This document shows positions 34,458-44,289 of a stretch of DNA of 47,660 nt, one piece after another. The DNA is taken from contig VGNO01000002.1 of NCBI GenBank assembly GCA_016865985.1, forward strand, positions 1 through 47,660, in the 5' to 3' direction. The translations under genes and the position numbers were made by a program. A model generated the notes under the pieces. It made no database searches, had not been told where the DNA came from, and was given only the letters and a program-made list of their open reading frames with translations. Source of the DNA: Chloroflexota bacterium. GTDB lineage: Bacteria > Chloroflexota > Anaerolineae > Anaerolineales > Villigracilaceae. How positions within the stretch are numbered: the first letter of the stretch is position 1; each line of letters opens with the position of its first letter.

Positions 34458-35894
34458 ATGACCGACACCAACGCCCGCCTGCTGCCCCTGGTCCTGCTCC
34501 TCTCCGCCTGCGCCCCGGCGGAAATCCCGCCCCCGGCTGCCAGCGTCACGCCGGTCGTGGCGGCCGCCTCGGCCACGGCCCCGGCTGGTCCCATCGACAG
34601 CCCCAGTCCCCTCCCAAGTCTCATCCCAAGTCCCATCCCAAGTCCCAGCCCGTTGCCGGAAAACGTCATCACGGATGTGCTCTGGCGACCGGATGGCGGC
34701 GCCCTGCTGGTGGTCGGCGCCTACAGCCTGTCGCTGGTCGGGACCGGCGCCTGGCAGCCGCTCTGGAGCATCCCCAACCTCGGCTACTGGCCGGTCGTCT
34801 TCACGGACGGCGGGGACGGGCTGCTGTTGATGGACGGTAACGGGACCGTCATCCGGGTCGATCCCGCCAGCGGGGCCCTGTCCGCCGGGCGGGAGGTCCA
34901 GCCCGAGGGGCGTTTCGCCTTCAGCCCGGACGGGAGGCTGCTGGCTGCCACCCTGGGCGGGGACATCACCCTGCTGGATTGGGAGAGCGGAGAGGCGGCA
35001 GGCCTGCTCGAAACCGACCTCGACAGCGGGGCGGTCTACGACCTGGCCTTCAGCGCCGACGGCCGCTGGCTGGTGGCCGGGAGCGATAACGGCGACATCC
35101 AGGCCTGGGACGTGACCAGCGGGGCGCGCACCCTGATGCGCCCGGCGGTCATCCCCTCCCCGGTCTATGTCTGCGAGGTCTCCGGCCGGATGGCGGGCGA
35201 GCCGCCGCCCAACCTGCTGGTGGTTTGCAGTTACCCATCCGCCGATTACCAGTCCACCTATTACTCGGCCGCCCTGCTGGCCGCCCGGCCGGATGCCGCC
35301 GGGGCTTCGCTGGTGATCCAGGACAAGGCCGGGCTGGGATACCATGGCTTCACTGCCAGCGCCGACCGCAGCCGGGTGGCAGTCTTCGCAGGGGAGGCGG
35401 TCGAGATCTGGAGTCCCTCCGGCGGCCTGCGCACCCGCAACCTGGAGGGCGCTTCGGGCAACCGGATGGCCTTCAACCCCTCCGCCGCGCACCTGCTGGC
35501 GGTCTGGTCGGGGCATGCCGTCCAGGTCTGGGACGTAGGCCGCGGTGTAATGGCCGGGCAGTACACCAGCCGGCCGGCGCAGTTCCCGCCCGAAGCCTGG
35601 CTCACGCCGACCCGCCTGCCATCGCCAACCCCCAGCCTGACACCCACCCCGCCAGCCTTCACCCGCGCGCTCTACCTGGCCGAGCCATTCCTGCGCGGGG
35701 AGGATGTGCGCTGGGTGCAGCAACGCCTGCTCGAACTGGGGTACGACGAACTGCATGCGGCCGACGGCATCTACGGCGGCGACACGGAAGCCGCCGTGCG
35801 CCACTTCCAACAGGCCAACGCCCTGGAGGCGGATGGCATCGTCGGGCCGAAGACCTGGGAGGCGCTCGCCAGTGGCCAGGCAACCGGGCCGTAG
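34458..35894 (+). CDS. WD40/beta-propeller lipoprotein with C-terminal peptidoglycan-binding domain
   Basis: Lipobox LLLSACA; FAFSPDGRLLAATLGGDITLLDWESG, LAFSADGRWLVAGSDNGDIQAWD; C-terminal LRGEDVRWVQQRLLELGY...DTEAAVRHFQQANALEADGIVGPKTWEAL. Confidence 0.85.
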   Translation: MTDTNARLLPLVLLLSACAPAEIPPPAASVTPVVAAASATAPAGPIDSPSPLPSLIPSPIPSPSPLPENVITDVLWRPDGGALLVVGAYSLSLVGTGAWQPLWSIPNLGYWPVVFTDGGDGLLLMDGNGTVIRVDPASGALSAGREVQPEGRFAFSPDGRLLAATLGGDITLLDWESGEAAGLLETDLDSGAVYDLAFSADGRWLVAGSDNGDIQAWDVTSGARTLMRPAVIPSPVYVCEVSGRMAGEPPPNLLVVCSYPSADYQSTYYSAALLAARPDAAGASLVIQDKAGLGYHGFTASADRSRVAVFAGEAVEIWSPSGGLRTRNLEGASGNRMAFNPSAAHLLAVWSGHAVQVWDVGRGVMAGQYTSRPAQFPPEAWLTPTRLPSPTPSLTPTPPAFTRALYLAEPFLRGEDVRWVQQRLLELGYDELHAADGIYGGDTEAAVRHFQQANALEADGIVGPKTWEALASGQATGP

Positions 35895-35945
35895 GCCATT
35901 CCTCATCCATCATGTCGCAGCGCTTTAAATTGCCCGATCCATAAA

Positions 35946-35971
35946 CCAGCCCCCGGTTCGCCGGGGGCTGG
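35946..35971. terminator. Bidirectional terminator hairpin with TTCG tetraloop
   Basis: CCAGCCCCCGG-TTCG-CCGGGGGCTGG between convergent genes. Confidence 0.7.
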
Positions 35972-35992
35972 GTGCAAGACAAGGGTTTCCTG

Positions 35993-37156
35993 CTATTTTT
36001 TCTTCCGCTTAGCGGGCAGCCTGGCGCCTTTCAGCAAGTCCATATCCCACCCGCCTGGAGGGGTTGTTTCCAACTCTCCCGCAGTCGTGCCTGGCGCCTC
36101 CCTGGATGGGGCGCCGGTTTTCTTCTGTTCGCCCTTGATCTGGCGGATGATGTCGTACCAGAAGGAGGAGCCCTGGGAGACCGCTATCCCGGTAAGGATT
36201 ATTCCCAGGATCCGCAGGAACAGCCAAACGCCATACGGCTGGGATAGCGACCACCTGGTGTAAGGCGAGACCAGGTCCTTGCATTCCTGGCAATCGTCGT
36301 CCACCACAAGCGGCGGCTGGATGTACCACGGATAACTGATGATTTCCTTACCGGTCCTGGCGTACCAGGGCAGGTTGATCACCGCCAGGTCGTCCAGGGT
36401 GGCATAGAGCGCTTCCAGGTCGGCTTGCTGTTCTTCCTGGCTCGCCTCATCGGCTTGCAGGATGGTCTGGGCGTATGCATCCGCTTTTTGGGTCAACAGC
36501 GGGTCGTACCAGGCGCGCCCGGCGATCTGGATGCTGTCGACGCCCAGTGAAAACGCCAGGGCCAGGGATATCCACAAGGCGCCTGTTCGGGCAACCGCTT
36601 TGAATTTTTGAGCGGCCTGGTCCATGACCGAGCCAAAATAGGTTTCCAGTTTTTCGCGCCACTGTTCGAATGTGTAATAGTTCTGGTCGACCATTTCGAT
36701 CAAGTTCTTTTTCGTCTGGAACGGGGTCGGCTCGCCGCTCAAGTTCGGAAATTCATCCGGCAGGAGCCCGATTAGTTTCCTGATTTTTCCCTTCCAGTCC
36801 GCTGCTGTGCCTTCGATATCGAACAGCGCGTCCACCAGGACTTTAGGGTTGATGCGTTCGACATAATTGGATAACCTGATATTCGCGAAAAACTTGCCAA
36901 ATCCGCCGGCCGCATAACGCACAGGTCGCAGTGAGTTGATCTGTGGGGCATTTTTTAATTTTTCGATGGTGAACGTTTTCCCGGCATCCAACCCGTTCTC
37001 GAGGCTATTCTTCAGGAACTCTTCGAGGATCCTCCCCCTGGTTTCGAACACATCCAGGATCCATTTCGTGATGCCCGAAATGATCATGCTCATAATGTAG
37101 TAAACGACGGCCAGGACCAGCGCCACACTGACAAGTTGGGAAAGCGAGATGGTCAT
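35993..37156 (-). CDS. Hypothetical membrane protein
   Basis: 387 aa, N-terminal TM; SD AGGAGG upstream of ATG. Confidence 0.75.
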   Translation of the reverse strand: MTISLSQLVSVALVLAVVYYIMSMIISGITKWILDVFETRGRILEEFLKNSLENGLDAGKTFTIEKLKNAPQINSLRPVRYAAGGFGKFFANIRLSNYVERINPKVLVDALFDIEGTAADWKGKIRKLIGLLPDEFPNLSGEPTPFQTKKNLIEMVDQNYYTFEQWREKLETYFGSVMDQAAQKFKAVARTGALWISLALAFSLGVDSIQIAGRAWYDPLLTQKADAYAQTILQADEASQEEQQADLEALYATLDDLAVINLPWYARTGKEIISYPWYIQPPLVVDDDCQECKDLVSPYTRWSLSQPYGVWLFLRILGIILTGIAVSQGSSFWYDIIRQIKGEQKKTGAPSREAPGTTAGELETTPPGGWDMDLLKGARLPAKRKKK

Positions 37157-37424
37157 ACTATCCTCCTTGGGGCGGGAACGAGATGCAATGGCCGGGGCGT
37201 CAGGTCGTTCGGAAAATAACCCGCCCCTTTAGGAACTCCTTGAACCTGTCGGCCGGTGATTGCCTGGTGAGTTTTCAGCCAATAAGATTGTACTGCGTTC
37301 AAAACCCGGATTCAAGTGGTTATTCCCACAGTTCCCGCACATCGAAAGGACGTGGGTTTGGAGGCGGCTTCGCCCCTGCCAAACCCACGTGGCATCTTTC
37401 CGGGGAACCCCTCCAATGACCGGG

Positions 37425-38351
37425 CTACGGTCCGACTGTTTCCGCCAGGAAATCGAGGATGGTCTGCAAGCCGAGCGGTTCGGCCTCCGGGACCATGATG
37501 AAGTTGCCGTGCTGGGCGTCCTGGTGGACGACCACCTTCAGGTTGGGGGCGACGATCTGGTGGCAGAAAGCGGCCTCCTCTGTTGTGGTGAGGCACCAGG
37601 CCGGCACAGGCGGCTGCATTTCGCCCAGCCGTTCGACCACCACGCTGTAGGTCAGCGTCAGGTAATCGCCGGGCGTGAGCGAGGCTGCGCCCTTGCACGA
37701 ACCGGGGACCTGTTCCTCCAGGTACAGGCAGCCATCCGCCGCCCCATCGGCGCCGATGCTGGAGCCGATGGTCACGATGCGGGTCGGGTCCACGCCCTCC
37801 AGTTCGGCCGCCTTGAGCGCCGCCGCCTGGGTATCCAGCAGCCAGACATCCGGCATCCAGCCCGGGCAGCCGGCTTTGTAGGGTTCACAGGTGCGGTAGG
37901 AGAAAATGAACACCCCGTATGAGGCGTCCGCCGGGATGGGCGGGAACCAGGCCGGGTCCCACCAGTCCTCGCTGCCGGGGTTCTGGAACGGGTTGGCCTG
38001 TCCCCGGTTCTGGAGCCAGACCGCGATCTCGTACCAGTCGCTCATGTCGCCGCCCACCCAGTGCATCAGCACCACCAGCGGGGCGGGGTTGACCGCCGCC
38101 GGGTAGTAGAGTCCCGTCAACTCCTGGCCGTCGGAGGCCTGGAATACGACCTCCTGCGGCTCCATCGCCATGGGCGGGATCGCCGGCGGGGCTTCGGTGG
38201 CGGCGGGTTCTTCCGGCGCGTCCGCGGGGACGGGCTCATCGGTCGCGGCCGGTTCCTGTGCGGCGGGTTGCTCTTCGACCGTTCCCGGCCTGCAGGCTGC
38301 CAGCAGCAGTACGAGCACGAACAACAGGGTCAATGCGTTCTTGGTTGGCAT
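37425..38351 (-). CDS. Alpha/beta-hydrolase-like lipoprotein
   Basis: LLAACRPG lipobox, low-complexity EEPAATEAP linker, PLVVLMHWVGGDMSDW, ...IVTIGSSIGADGA. SD AGGAGG before MPTKNAL. Confidence 0.75.
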   Translation of the reverse strand: MPTKNALTLLFVLVLLLAACRPGTVEEQPAAQEPAATDEPVPADAPEEPAATEAPPAIPPMAMEPQEVVFQASDGQELTGLYYPAAVNPAPLVVLMHWVGGDMSDWYEIAVWLQNRGQANPFQNPGSEDWWDPAWFPPIPADASYGVFIFSYRTCEPYKAGCPGWMPDVWLLDTQAAALKAAELEGVDPTRIVTIGSSIGADGAADGCLYLEEQVPGSCKGAASLTPGDYLTLTYSVVVERLGEMQPPVPAWCLTTTEEAAFCHQIVAPNLKVVVHQDAQHGNFIMVPEAEPLGLQTILDFLAETVGP

Positions 38352-38530
38352 ACCTTCCTCCTTTTCATAATCATAGTGTACTGATATTTGCGTTTTTTTC
38401 AACCGGTCGTCCGGCTGGCCGCCGGAAAACGATCCATTCCTCCTTGTCGTAAACGCCGGGGAAAAAGTGTCTCTGGGGAGCGCGATCTGTGGATGCCCAA
38501 AGGGTTGCGGCAATCCCCCCCTCCGGGAGA

Positions 38531-39709
38531 TCAACAGCCGGTCTCGCTGAGCTCCGGCCTGAAGTGGACCTTCCCGGCCGCGCCCCCCAGCGCGCCGGGG
38601 CGCAGTTCGAGCGCCATGAAATGGTCCCCGTTGCCGTAGTCGCCCTCCAGGCCGAAGGCTCGCGCCGGTGAGAAACCGAAGCGGGGATAGTATTCCGGGT
38701 GGCCGACCAGGACCAGGGCGTCCACCCCCTGGCGGCGCGCCAGCCGGGTCCCGGCCCGCACCAGCCGCGACCCGACGCCTGTCCGCTGGTATCCCGGCCG
38801 GACGGCCACCGGGCCGATCCCCAGCAGGCGGAGTCCGGGACGGGCGGGTTCCAGGGCGACCGGCGTGAAGAGGATATGTCCCACCACCCGCCCGTCCAGC
38901 GCCGCCGCCAGCGACAGGCTGGCATGGCCGCCCTGGCGGATCAGGTCCACCGCCTGCGCCTCGTTCCTCCGCCCGAAGGCCTCCCGGTTGACCCGGCGGA
39001 TGCCGGGCAGGTCGCCCGGTCGTTCCGGTCGGATCTCGAGCGAATCGCCGAAGTGGCGCAGCAGGGCCGGCAGCGACCGGTCGGCGAGCGAATCCAGGGT
39101 CAGGTCGGCCCCGTCCATTTCCAACAGGCGGGTGAATGGGTTCGGCACCGCCACCACCGGTATCCCGGCGGAGCGCGCGGCGCGGATGCCGTTGGGCGAA
39201 TCTTCGAAGACGACCGCCCGGGACGGGCTGCCGTGCACCTCCGCCAGCGCCTTCAGGAACAGGTCGGGATGGGGCTTGGTGCGCCCGGCCGGTACATCAT
39301 CGGCGCAGATGACTGCCTCGAAGAATTCCAGCAGCCCCAGCCGCTGCAGGTGCCCGTCCACCCAGGAGTGCGAGGAACTGGAGGCGACCGCCAGGTTGAG
39401 GCCGGCGCCGAAGGCGGCATGGATGGCATCGAGCGCTCCCGGCAGGAGCGGCTGGGCGGCGATGCAGGCGGTGCTGCGGGTGCGGTGCTCGTGCTCCAGG
39501 GCGGCGCGCTCCAGCCTGGGACCGGTGAGGGTTTCCAGGCAGGCGACCGGGTCGAAGTGCGCCTGGCCGGCCCCGCCCACGATGCTGCCCCACGCCCGGG
39601 GGTCGAATTCCTGCCCGTGGCGGCGGTAGATGTCCTGCCAGACAAGGAATTCCGGGGTCTCGGTATCCAGGATCAGGCCGTCGAAGTCGAAGAGCAGGGT
39701 GTTTATCAT
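38531..39709 (-). CDS. HAD-superfamily hydrolase fused to GNAT N-acetyltransferase
   Basis: MINTLLFDFDGLILDTETPEF...VASSSSHSWVDGHL...GRTKPHPDLFLKAL...VFEDSPNGIRAARSAGI (HAD) then IRPERPGDLPGIRRVNREAF...LLGIGPVAVRPGYQRTGVGSRLVRAG (GNAT). Confidence 0.88.
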   Translation of the reverse strand: MINTLLFDFDGLILDTETPEFLVWQDIYRRHGQEFDPRAWGSIVGGAGQAHFDPVACLETLTGPRLERAALEHEHRTRSTACIAAQPLLPGALDAIHAAFGAGLNLAVASSSSHSWVDGHLQRLGLLEFFEAVICADDVPAGRTKPHPDLFLKALAEVHGSPSRAVVFEDSPNGIRAARSAGIPVVAVPNPFTRLLEMDGADLTLDSLADRSLPALLRHFGDSLEIRPERPGDLPGIRRVNREAFGRRNEAQAVDLIRQGGHASLSLAAALDGRVVGHILFTPVALEPARPGLRLLGIGPVAVRPGYQRTGVGSRLVRAGTRLARRQGVDALVLVGHPEYYPRFGFSPARAFGLEGDYGNGDHFMALELRPGALGGAAGKVHFRPELSETGC

Positions 39710-40038
39710 GGGGTCATACAAGCGAAGGTTGAACGATTCTACCATTGCACCGCAAAAACCCTGCAGCCGGTCGGGGGTTGGTACCACTGTACGCAGCGGC
39801 GCGGCGCGGACGGGCCCGGTTTTTCCATCCGCCGGATCCGCCCCTCCCGCCCCAGATTCCAGGTATCCAGGAGCCCTCGCATGGAGCAGCAAACTTTCAA
39901 GGTTTACGGGTCTCGCTGCTAGCGTTGGTGGGCCTGGTGGCCGGGCGCCTGGTCTTCAGCGCGCTGCTCAAGGAACCAAAAGCCTTCCTGGCTGGAAATA
40001 CTGAATAGCGCGGTCGACTGTAATAATATTGCAGCGCC

Positions 40039-40091
40039 GGCTCCCGTGCCTGTCTGTCAGCGGCACACCCTGCGGGTACGATGTGGGAGCC
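40039..40091 (-). repeat. 53-bp palindrome-ended dispersed repeat, copy 2
   Basis: Reverse complement GGCTCCCACATCGTACCCGCAGGGTGTGCCGCTGACAGACAGGCACGGGAGCC aligns to copy 1 at about 45/53 positions. Confidence 0.7.
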
Positions 40092-40128
40092 GGTGTCATT
40101 AAAGTCGGGGAATTTGGCAGGCGTTCCC

Positions 40129-41139
40129 CTAAAACCCATGCCATTTGCGCAGTGCATCCACCCTGGCGCGGATATCCGGTTCCGGATACGGAGATGGGCC
40201 ATCGGTGGGGGAAAAGTCCGCGCCGGTAAGGGCGCCCAGGCAGGCCCCCACGCCGGAAGCCACATTCGCCGGCCTGTAACCGCCCTCCAGCACGAATACG
40301 ACCCTGTCCCGGCAATATTGTCCGGCCAGTTGCACCAGGGACTCCGCCAGGGCGTGGTAGCCGGCCGGGGAGAGTCCCAGGGCGGTCAGCGGGTCGTCCC
40401 AATGAGAATCGAAACCGGCAGATACGAAGATCATTTCCGGCCTGAATTTCGCGGCCAGGGGCGCGATCACCTGGCTGGCGATGGTGGCAAAGGCGGCGTC
40501 GCCGGAGCGCGCCGGCAGCGGCAGGTTGACGATCCGCCCCCTGGCGTGCGGCGCTTCCTCCATCCGCCCGCTGCCGGGATAGATGTATTCCTGGTGGGTC
40601 GAGAGATAGGCCACCCTTTCTTCATCCCGGAATGCGGCTTGTGTTCCATTGCCATGGTGGGCGTCGAAATCCACCACCAGCAGGCGCTGGATGCCATTTT
40701 CCAGCGCGAGCCGGGCGGCAATGGCGACATTATTGAACAGGCAAAAACCCATCGCCCGGTCCGGTTCGGCGTGGTGTCCCGGCGGGCGGACGATGGCAAA
40801 GGCGTTGCGGGTTTGTCCTTGCAGCACCGCCTGTGTGCAGGCCACTGTCCCCCCGGCGGCGGTCAGGGCGTCCTGGAAGGAAGAGCGTGTCACATAGGTG
40901 GGGGCGTAATCGATGATGTCGGGTCCCTGGCGGCAGGCGGCTTCCAGCCCGTCGATCATCTGCCTGGTATGGACGCGGGCGATTTCCTCCTTGCTGGCGG
41001 GGGCGGTTTCCAGCCATGTGATGGAATCAGCCTGGGATTTCCCGGGTAATCCCTCGAGCAATGCCAGGCGCCCGGGTTCTTCCGGATGGCCGGGGTAAAC
41101 ATGGGCGGGTGAAGGAACCAACAGGCAGGCGGTTTTCAT
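40129..41139 (-). CDS. Histone deacetylase-family (AcuC/acetylpolyamine amidohydrolase-like) protein
   Basis: IVRPPGHHAEPDRAMGFCLFNNVAIAAR, LLVVDFDAHHGNGTQ, YPGSGR, VSAGFDSHWDDPL, VFVLEGGY. Confidence 0.93.
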   Translation of the reverse strand: MKTACLLVPSPAHVYPGHPEEPGRLALLEGLPGKSQADSITWLETAPASKEEIARVHTRQMIDGLEAACRQGPDIIDYAPTYVTRSSFQDALTAAGGTVACTQAVLQGQTRNAFAIVRPPGHHAEPDRAMGFCLFNNVAIAARLALENGIQRLLVVDFDAHHGNGTQAAFRDEERVAYLSTHQEYIYPGSGRMEEAPHARGRIVNLPLPARSGDAAFATIASQVIAPLAAKFRPEMIFVSAGFDSHWDDPLTALGLSPAGYHALAESLVQLAGQYCRDRVVFVLEGGYRPANVASGVGACLGALTGADFSPTDGPSPYPEPDIRARVDALRKWHGF

Positions 41140-41388
41140 GCCGTGATTATACAGCAGCCTGGGATTCCCCTGGCGCGTCCCCCTCTGTTAACGCGATCAC
41201 CAGGCACAAGGCCTGGTGATCTGAGGGGGAGGGGACACCACCGATCCTCGCCAGCATGGGGGGGACACGCTGGCTTCGATGGTAGACACCTGGGATACCA
41301 GTAAACAAGGAGGCAGGTGTCTTATGGCAATAATATACACCTTAATTATCTGAATTGTATTAAAAACAGATGAGACTTGTCCGATTTC

Positions 41389-41856
41389 CTACCCCTTGCG
41401 GCGCTTGAAGAAGGAAAGCCATTCATCCACTTCCTGCGGGCTGAGACTTGCCTCCTGCCCGGCTGCGGCGCCCCGGGGGGACCGCAGCGCCTGTACCTGC
41501 CGGGCGAACTCCTCGGCCGGCAGGACCGCCGCCCGGGTGGCGCGCGCCGCCCCCTGCACCCGCCGGTCCGAACTGACGACCGTCCAGTTGCGCGCCTCGC
41601 CCCGCAGCGCTTCCAGCCGGGCTTCGATGGCGGCGTCTGCGCTGGCCCCCTGGCGGATGAAGTACGCCGTCACCGCCCCTGCCTTGCGGCTGGCAGGATG
41701 GCCCGGCGGGGCGCCGTCGAAATAGACCTCCAGCCGCGTCCGGCGGAGGCGACAGAATTCCTGCAATTCAACCACCAGGCAGTCCTCGTCGTCGAAGGAA
41801 TCCAGTTGCAAGCCGAGTTTAGGGATCAGGTTGTGTCCGTCCACCAGGTAAGGCAT
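41389..41856 (-). CDS. NYN/YacP-like PIN-fold RNase
   Basis: MPYLVDGHNLIPKLGL...LEVYFDGAPPG...ASADAAIEARL...WTVVSSDRRVQGAARATRAAVLPAEEFARQV. Confidence 0.85.
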   Translation of the reverse strand: MPYLVDGHNLIPKLGLQLDSFDDEDCLVVELQEFCRLRRTRLEVYFDGAPPGHPASRKAGAVTAYFIRQGASADAAIEARLEALRGEARNWTVVSSDRRVQGAARATRAAVLPAEEFARQVQALRSPRGAAAGQEASLSPQEVDEWLSFFKRRKG

Positions 41857-41874
41857 ACCCCATTGTATCTGAAA

Positions 41875-41910
41875 AAAGCGTTGGGGCGGCAAGAGGCCTG
41901 CCGCCCCAAC
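41875..41910 (-). terminator. Rho-independent terminator of the MFS gene
   Basis: TTGGGGCGGCAagaggccTGCCGCCCCAA with T-run on minus strand (CGCTTTTTTC). Confidence 0.8.
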
Positions 41911-41970
41911 TGGTTCGAATTGCCCGGAGAGGCGCCGGCAATTGAACTCACGATGGAGGAAGGTCGCCCC

Positions 41971-43227
41971 CTATTCCACGGTCACAGGTCCGGTCGCCTG
42001 GGCCGGCCTGGCCCCCCAGAAAAATTTCCAGTACAGGAAAACGGAAAAGGTATAGAGGACTACGACTCCCAGGTAGACCGGGCCGAAGCCGTAATGCACC
42101 TGGAGCCAGCCGCTGATCGAAGGACTGAAGGCCCAGCCGAAGTTCCAGGCCATGCTGGTCAGGCTGGCAACCATGGCGCGCGCTTTGGGTTCGACATGTT
42201 CCATGACGAAGGCCGTATAGACCGGGCCGCCCATGTTCATCAGGGTCAGGCGCACATAATGGCCGACAGCGCTCATCCAGAAGACCGGGCTGTATCCCAA
42301 CAGGACCAGGAACGGGATGGACAGGCCCTGGGTGACGACCACCAGCGGGATCTTGCCGATGCGGTCGGCTATGGGAGGGGCGATGATCAGGCCGATGCCC
42401 ATTGCCAGCGCGCCCCAGCCGAGCGCTCTCCCGATCACCGGGTCCGGCTGGTTGTGGACGACCCGGAAGAAGACGTTCATGAAGGGCATGAACAAACCGG
42501 CCCCGATGGAAGTGACCAGCATCGGGGTGACCAGTTTTCCGATGCTCGACCAGTTCTTGACCGCATAGCCGATCGGCGCGAAGAGGGAACGATCGCCAGC
42601 CGCCAGCCGCGGGGTGCGCAGGGCAAAATATGGCAGCAGGCCAATCCCCGACGCGATGGCGATGACCCCCAGGGAACCGGCATAGGCCGCGCTGCTGGTC
42701 GGGTCCACGCTGCGGTATTCCCCGATCCAGGTGGGCAGGTAGCCGCCGATGGAGTTTCCGACGAAGGCGGCCGTCATCTGCAGGCCCTGGCTCAAACTGA
42801 AGAGATAGGTTCGTTCGTGTTCGGCGCTGTTCTCGATCATGAACGGGGCCGATGTAACGCCCGCCAGGCTCTGGGCCGCGCCCATCGCCACGCTCATGAC
42901 GTAGAACAGCCAGGTGGAAGGCCAGAGCGCCATCGCCGCAATGGACAGGGTGGTTGCCATCCCGCCGAGGATGAAGGAACGCTTGCGTCCCAGCAAGTCG
43001 CCCAGGTAACCCATCGGCAGGGCGACCACCAGGGCAGTGGTACTGTTGATGGTAATGATCGAACCGATGATGCCTTCGTCCAATTCCAGGCTGAGGGCAT
43101 AGAAGTTGAACAGCAGCCGGTAAACACCGAAGGCCGCCCCGGTCAGGACCGCGCTGACCAGGAACAGGCGGGCATTGGGCGAAAACTTGCGCACATTTGC
43201 GATGTAGGTCGCTATCACATTGGACAT
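41971..43227 (-). CDS. MFS transporter
   Basis: Approximately 12 TM helices; MGYLGDLLGRKRSFILGG-type loop motif. Confidence 0.88.
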   Translation of the reverse strand: MSNVIATYIANVRKFSPNARLFLVSAVLTGAAFGVYRLLFNFYALSLELDEGIIGSIITINSTTALVVALPMGYLGDLLGRKRSFILGGMATTLSIAAMALWPSTWLFYVMSVAMGAAQSLAGVTSAPFMIENSAEHERTYLFSLSQGLQMTAAFVGNSIGGYLPTWIGEYRSVDPTSSAAYAGSLGVIAIASGIGLLPYFALRTPRLAAGDRSLFAPIGYAVKNWSSIGKLVTPMLVTSIGAGLFMPFMNVFFRVVHNQPDPVIGRALGWGALAMGIGLIIAPPIADRIGKIPLVVVTQGLSIPFLVLLGYSPVFWMSAVGHYVRLTLMNMGGPVYTAFVMEHVEPKARAMVASLTSMAWNFGWAFSPSISGWLQVHYGFGPVYLGVVVLYTFSVFLYWKFFWGARPAQATGPVTVE

Positions 43228-43228
43228 A

Positions 43229-44275
43229 TCAATCCTGTCGTGCCAGGTGATCCTTCAAATTGGAAAAAACCTCGTCCAGGTTGTCCAGCCGGGGCGCATA
43301 GCGGCGTTCGTTATTCCCGCCGACGCGCACCTGGACCAATCCTGCCAGTCGCAGCAGGCGCAGGTGATGGACGACGGTCGGCGGGCGCAGGCGCAGGCGG
43401 CGGGCCAGTTCGGCCGGGGTCAACGGCGTTTCGTTCAGGTGGCGCAGGATCCCCAGCCTGGTCGGGTCGGCGAGGGCTTTCAAGGCGCCCACCAGCGGGG
43501 GGGCCGCCGCCGCTCCCGGCGCAACCTCGCGCACTTCGGGCCGCACCCCGTAGACCAGCACGGCCTTCCCGGCGGATGGGCGGCTGAGGTAGACCAGCGG
43601 GGAGATCCAGAAGGATGGCGCAAGGGTGATTTCATCCAGTCCATCCAGCGATTCGATCTGTACGCCGCGTGAGAGTTCCTCCACCAGTTCCGGGAGCGCC
43701 ATCCGGGAACCCATTTCCCGGGCACGGGCCAGGCCTTCTCCCAGGTCCGGGATGAGGCGTTGTTCCTCCTCGGCAAAGAAGACTGCGTAATACTCCTGCA
43801 AGGCATCCAGCAGCAACCCGCCGCTGGTTTCTGCATCTGCCCAGGCTTTCAGCAGGCTGTGGATGACGGACGGCTTGAGCGGTTCGCGATGCGGACGATA
43901 ACCGGCCTGCAGGAAGGACTGGTCGCCGGCATCCCAGGATCGCCGCGCCGCGATCTCCATTAATCTATGGGCCACATCCGGCGACAGGTCGGGAGGCAGG
44001 CACAGGCAGGTGAAGCGTTCGAGCGGGGCCATCCCGGCAAGGGACTGGAGGGCGCCGGCCGCCGACCGCGGAGCGGGGTGTGCGGCGATCCAGGCGGCCG
44101 GTATCCCGCAGAAGGCATATATCCGCTCAAGCGCCTCGCGCCGGGGGGGTGAGATGCGCTGGCGAACACCCGCCGTCCAGGCCGGGCGCAGGCCGAATTC
44201 CGCGCCGCGGTGGAGTACCAGCAGGCTGATGAAAAAATCATAGGCGGTGTTGTTATCCCAGCGAATGGTGGTCAT
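43229..44275 (-). CDS. ArsR-type transcriptional regulator with long N-terminal domain
   Basis: C-terminal LVGALKALADPTRLGILRHLNETPLTPAELARRLRLRPPTVVHHLRLLRLAGLVQVRVGGNNERRYAPR is an ArsR winged helix. Confidence 0.88.
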   Translation of the reverse strand: MTTIRWDNNTAYDFFISLLVLHRGAEFGLRPAWTAGVRQRISPPRREALERIYAFCGIPAAWIAAHPAPRSAAGALQSLAGMAPLERFTCLCLPPDLSPDVAHRLMEIAARRSWDAGDQSFLQAGYRPHREPLKPSVIHSLLKAWADAETSGGLLLDALQEYYAVFFAEEEQRLIPDLGEGLARAREMGSRMALPELVEELSRGVQIESLDGLDEITLAPSFWISPLVYLSRPSAGKAVLVYGVRPEVREVAPGAAAAPPLVGALKALADPTRLGILRHLNETPLTPAELARRLRLRPPTVVHHLRLLRLAGLVQVRVGGNNERRYAPRLDNLDEVFSNLKDHLARQD

Positions 44276-44289
44276 TTCGGTCCGCTCTA

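Noticed and set aside
41908-41955. tRNA-like GGTTCGAATTGCC ... GGCAATTGAACTC segment
   Set aside because: Forms only an imperfect hairpin, with no acceptor/D/anticodon arms; likely part of the MFS 3' UTR.
41377-43587. 736-aa plus-strand ORF spanning NYN, MFS and ArsR genes
   Set aside because: Shadow of three well-supported minus-strand genes; crosses terminators and promoters.
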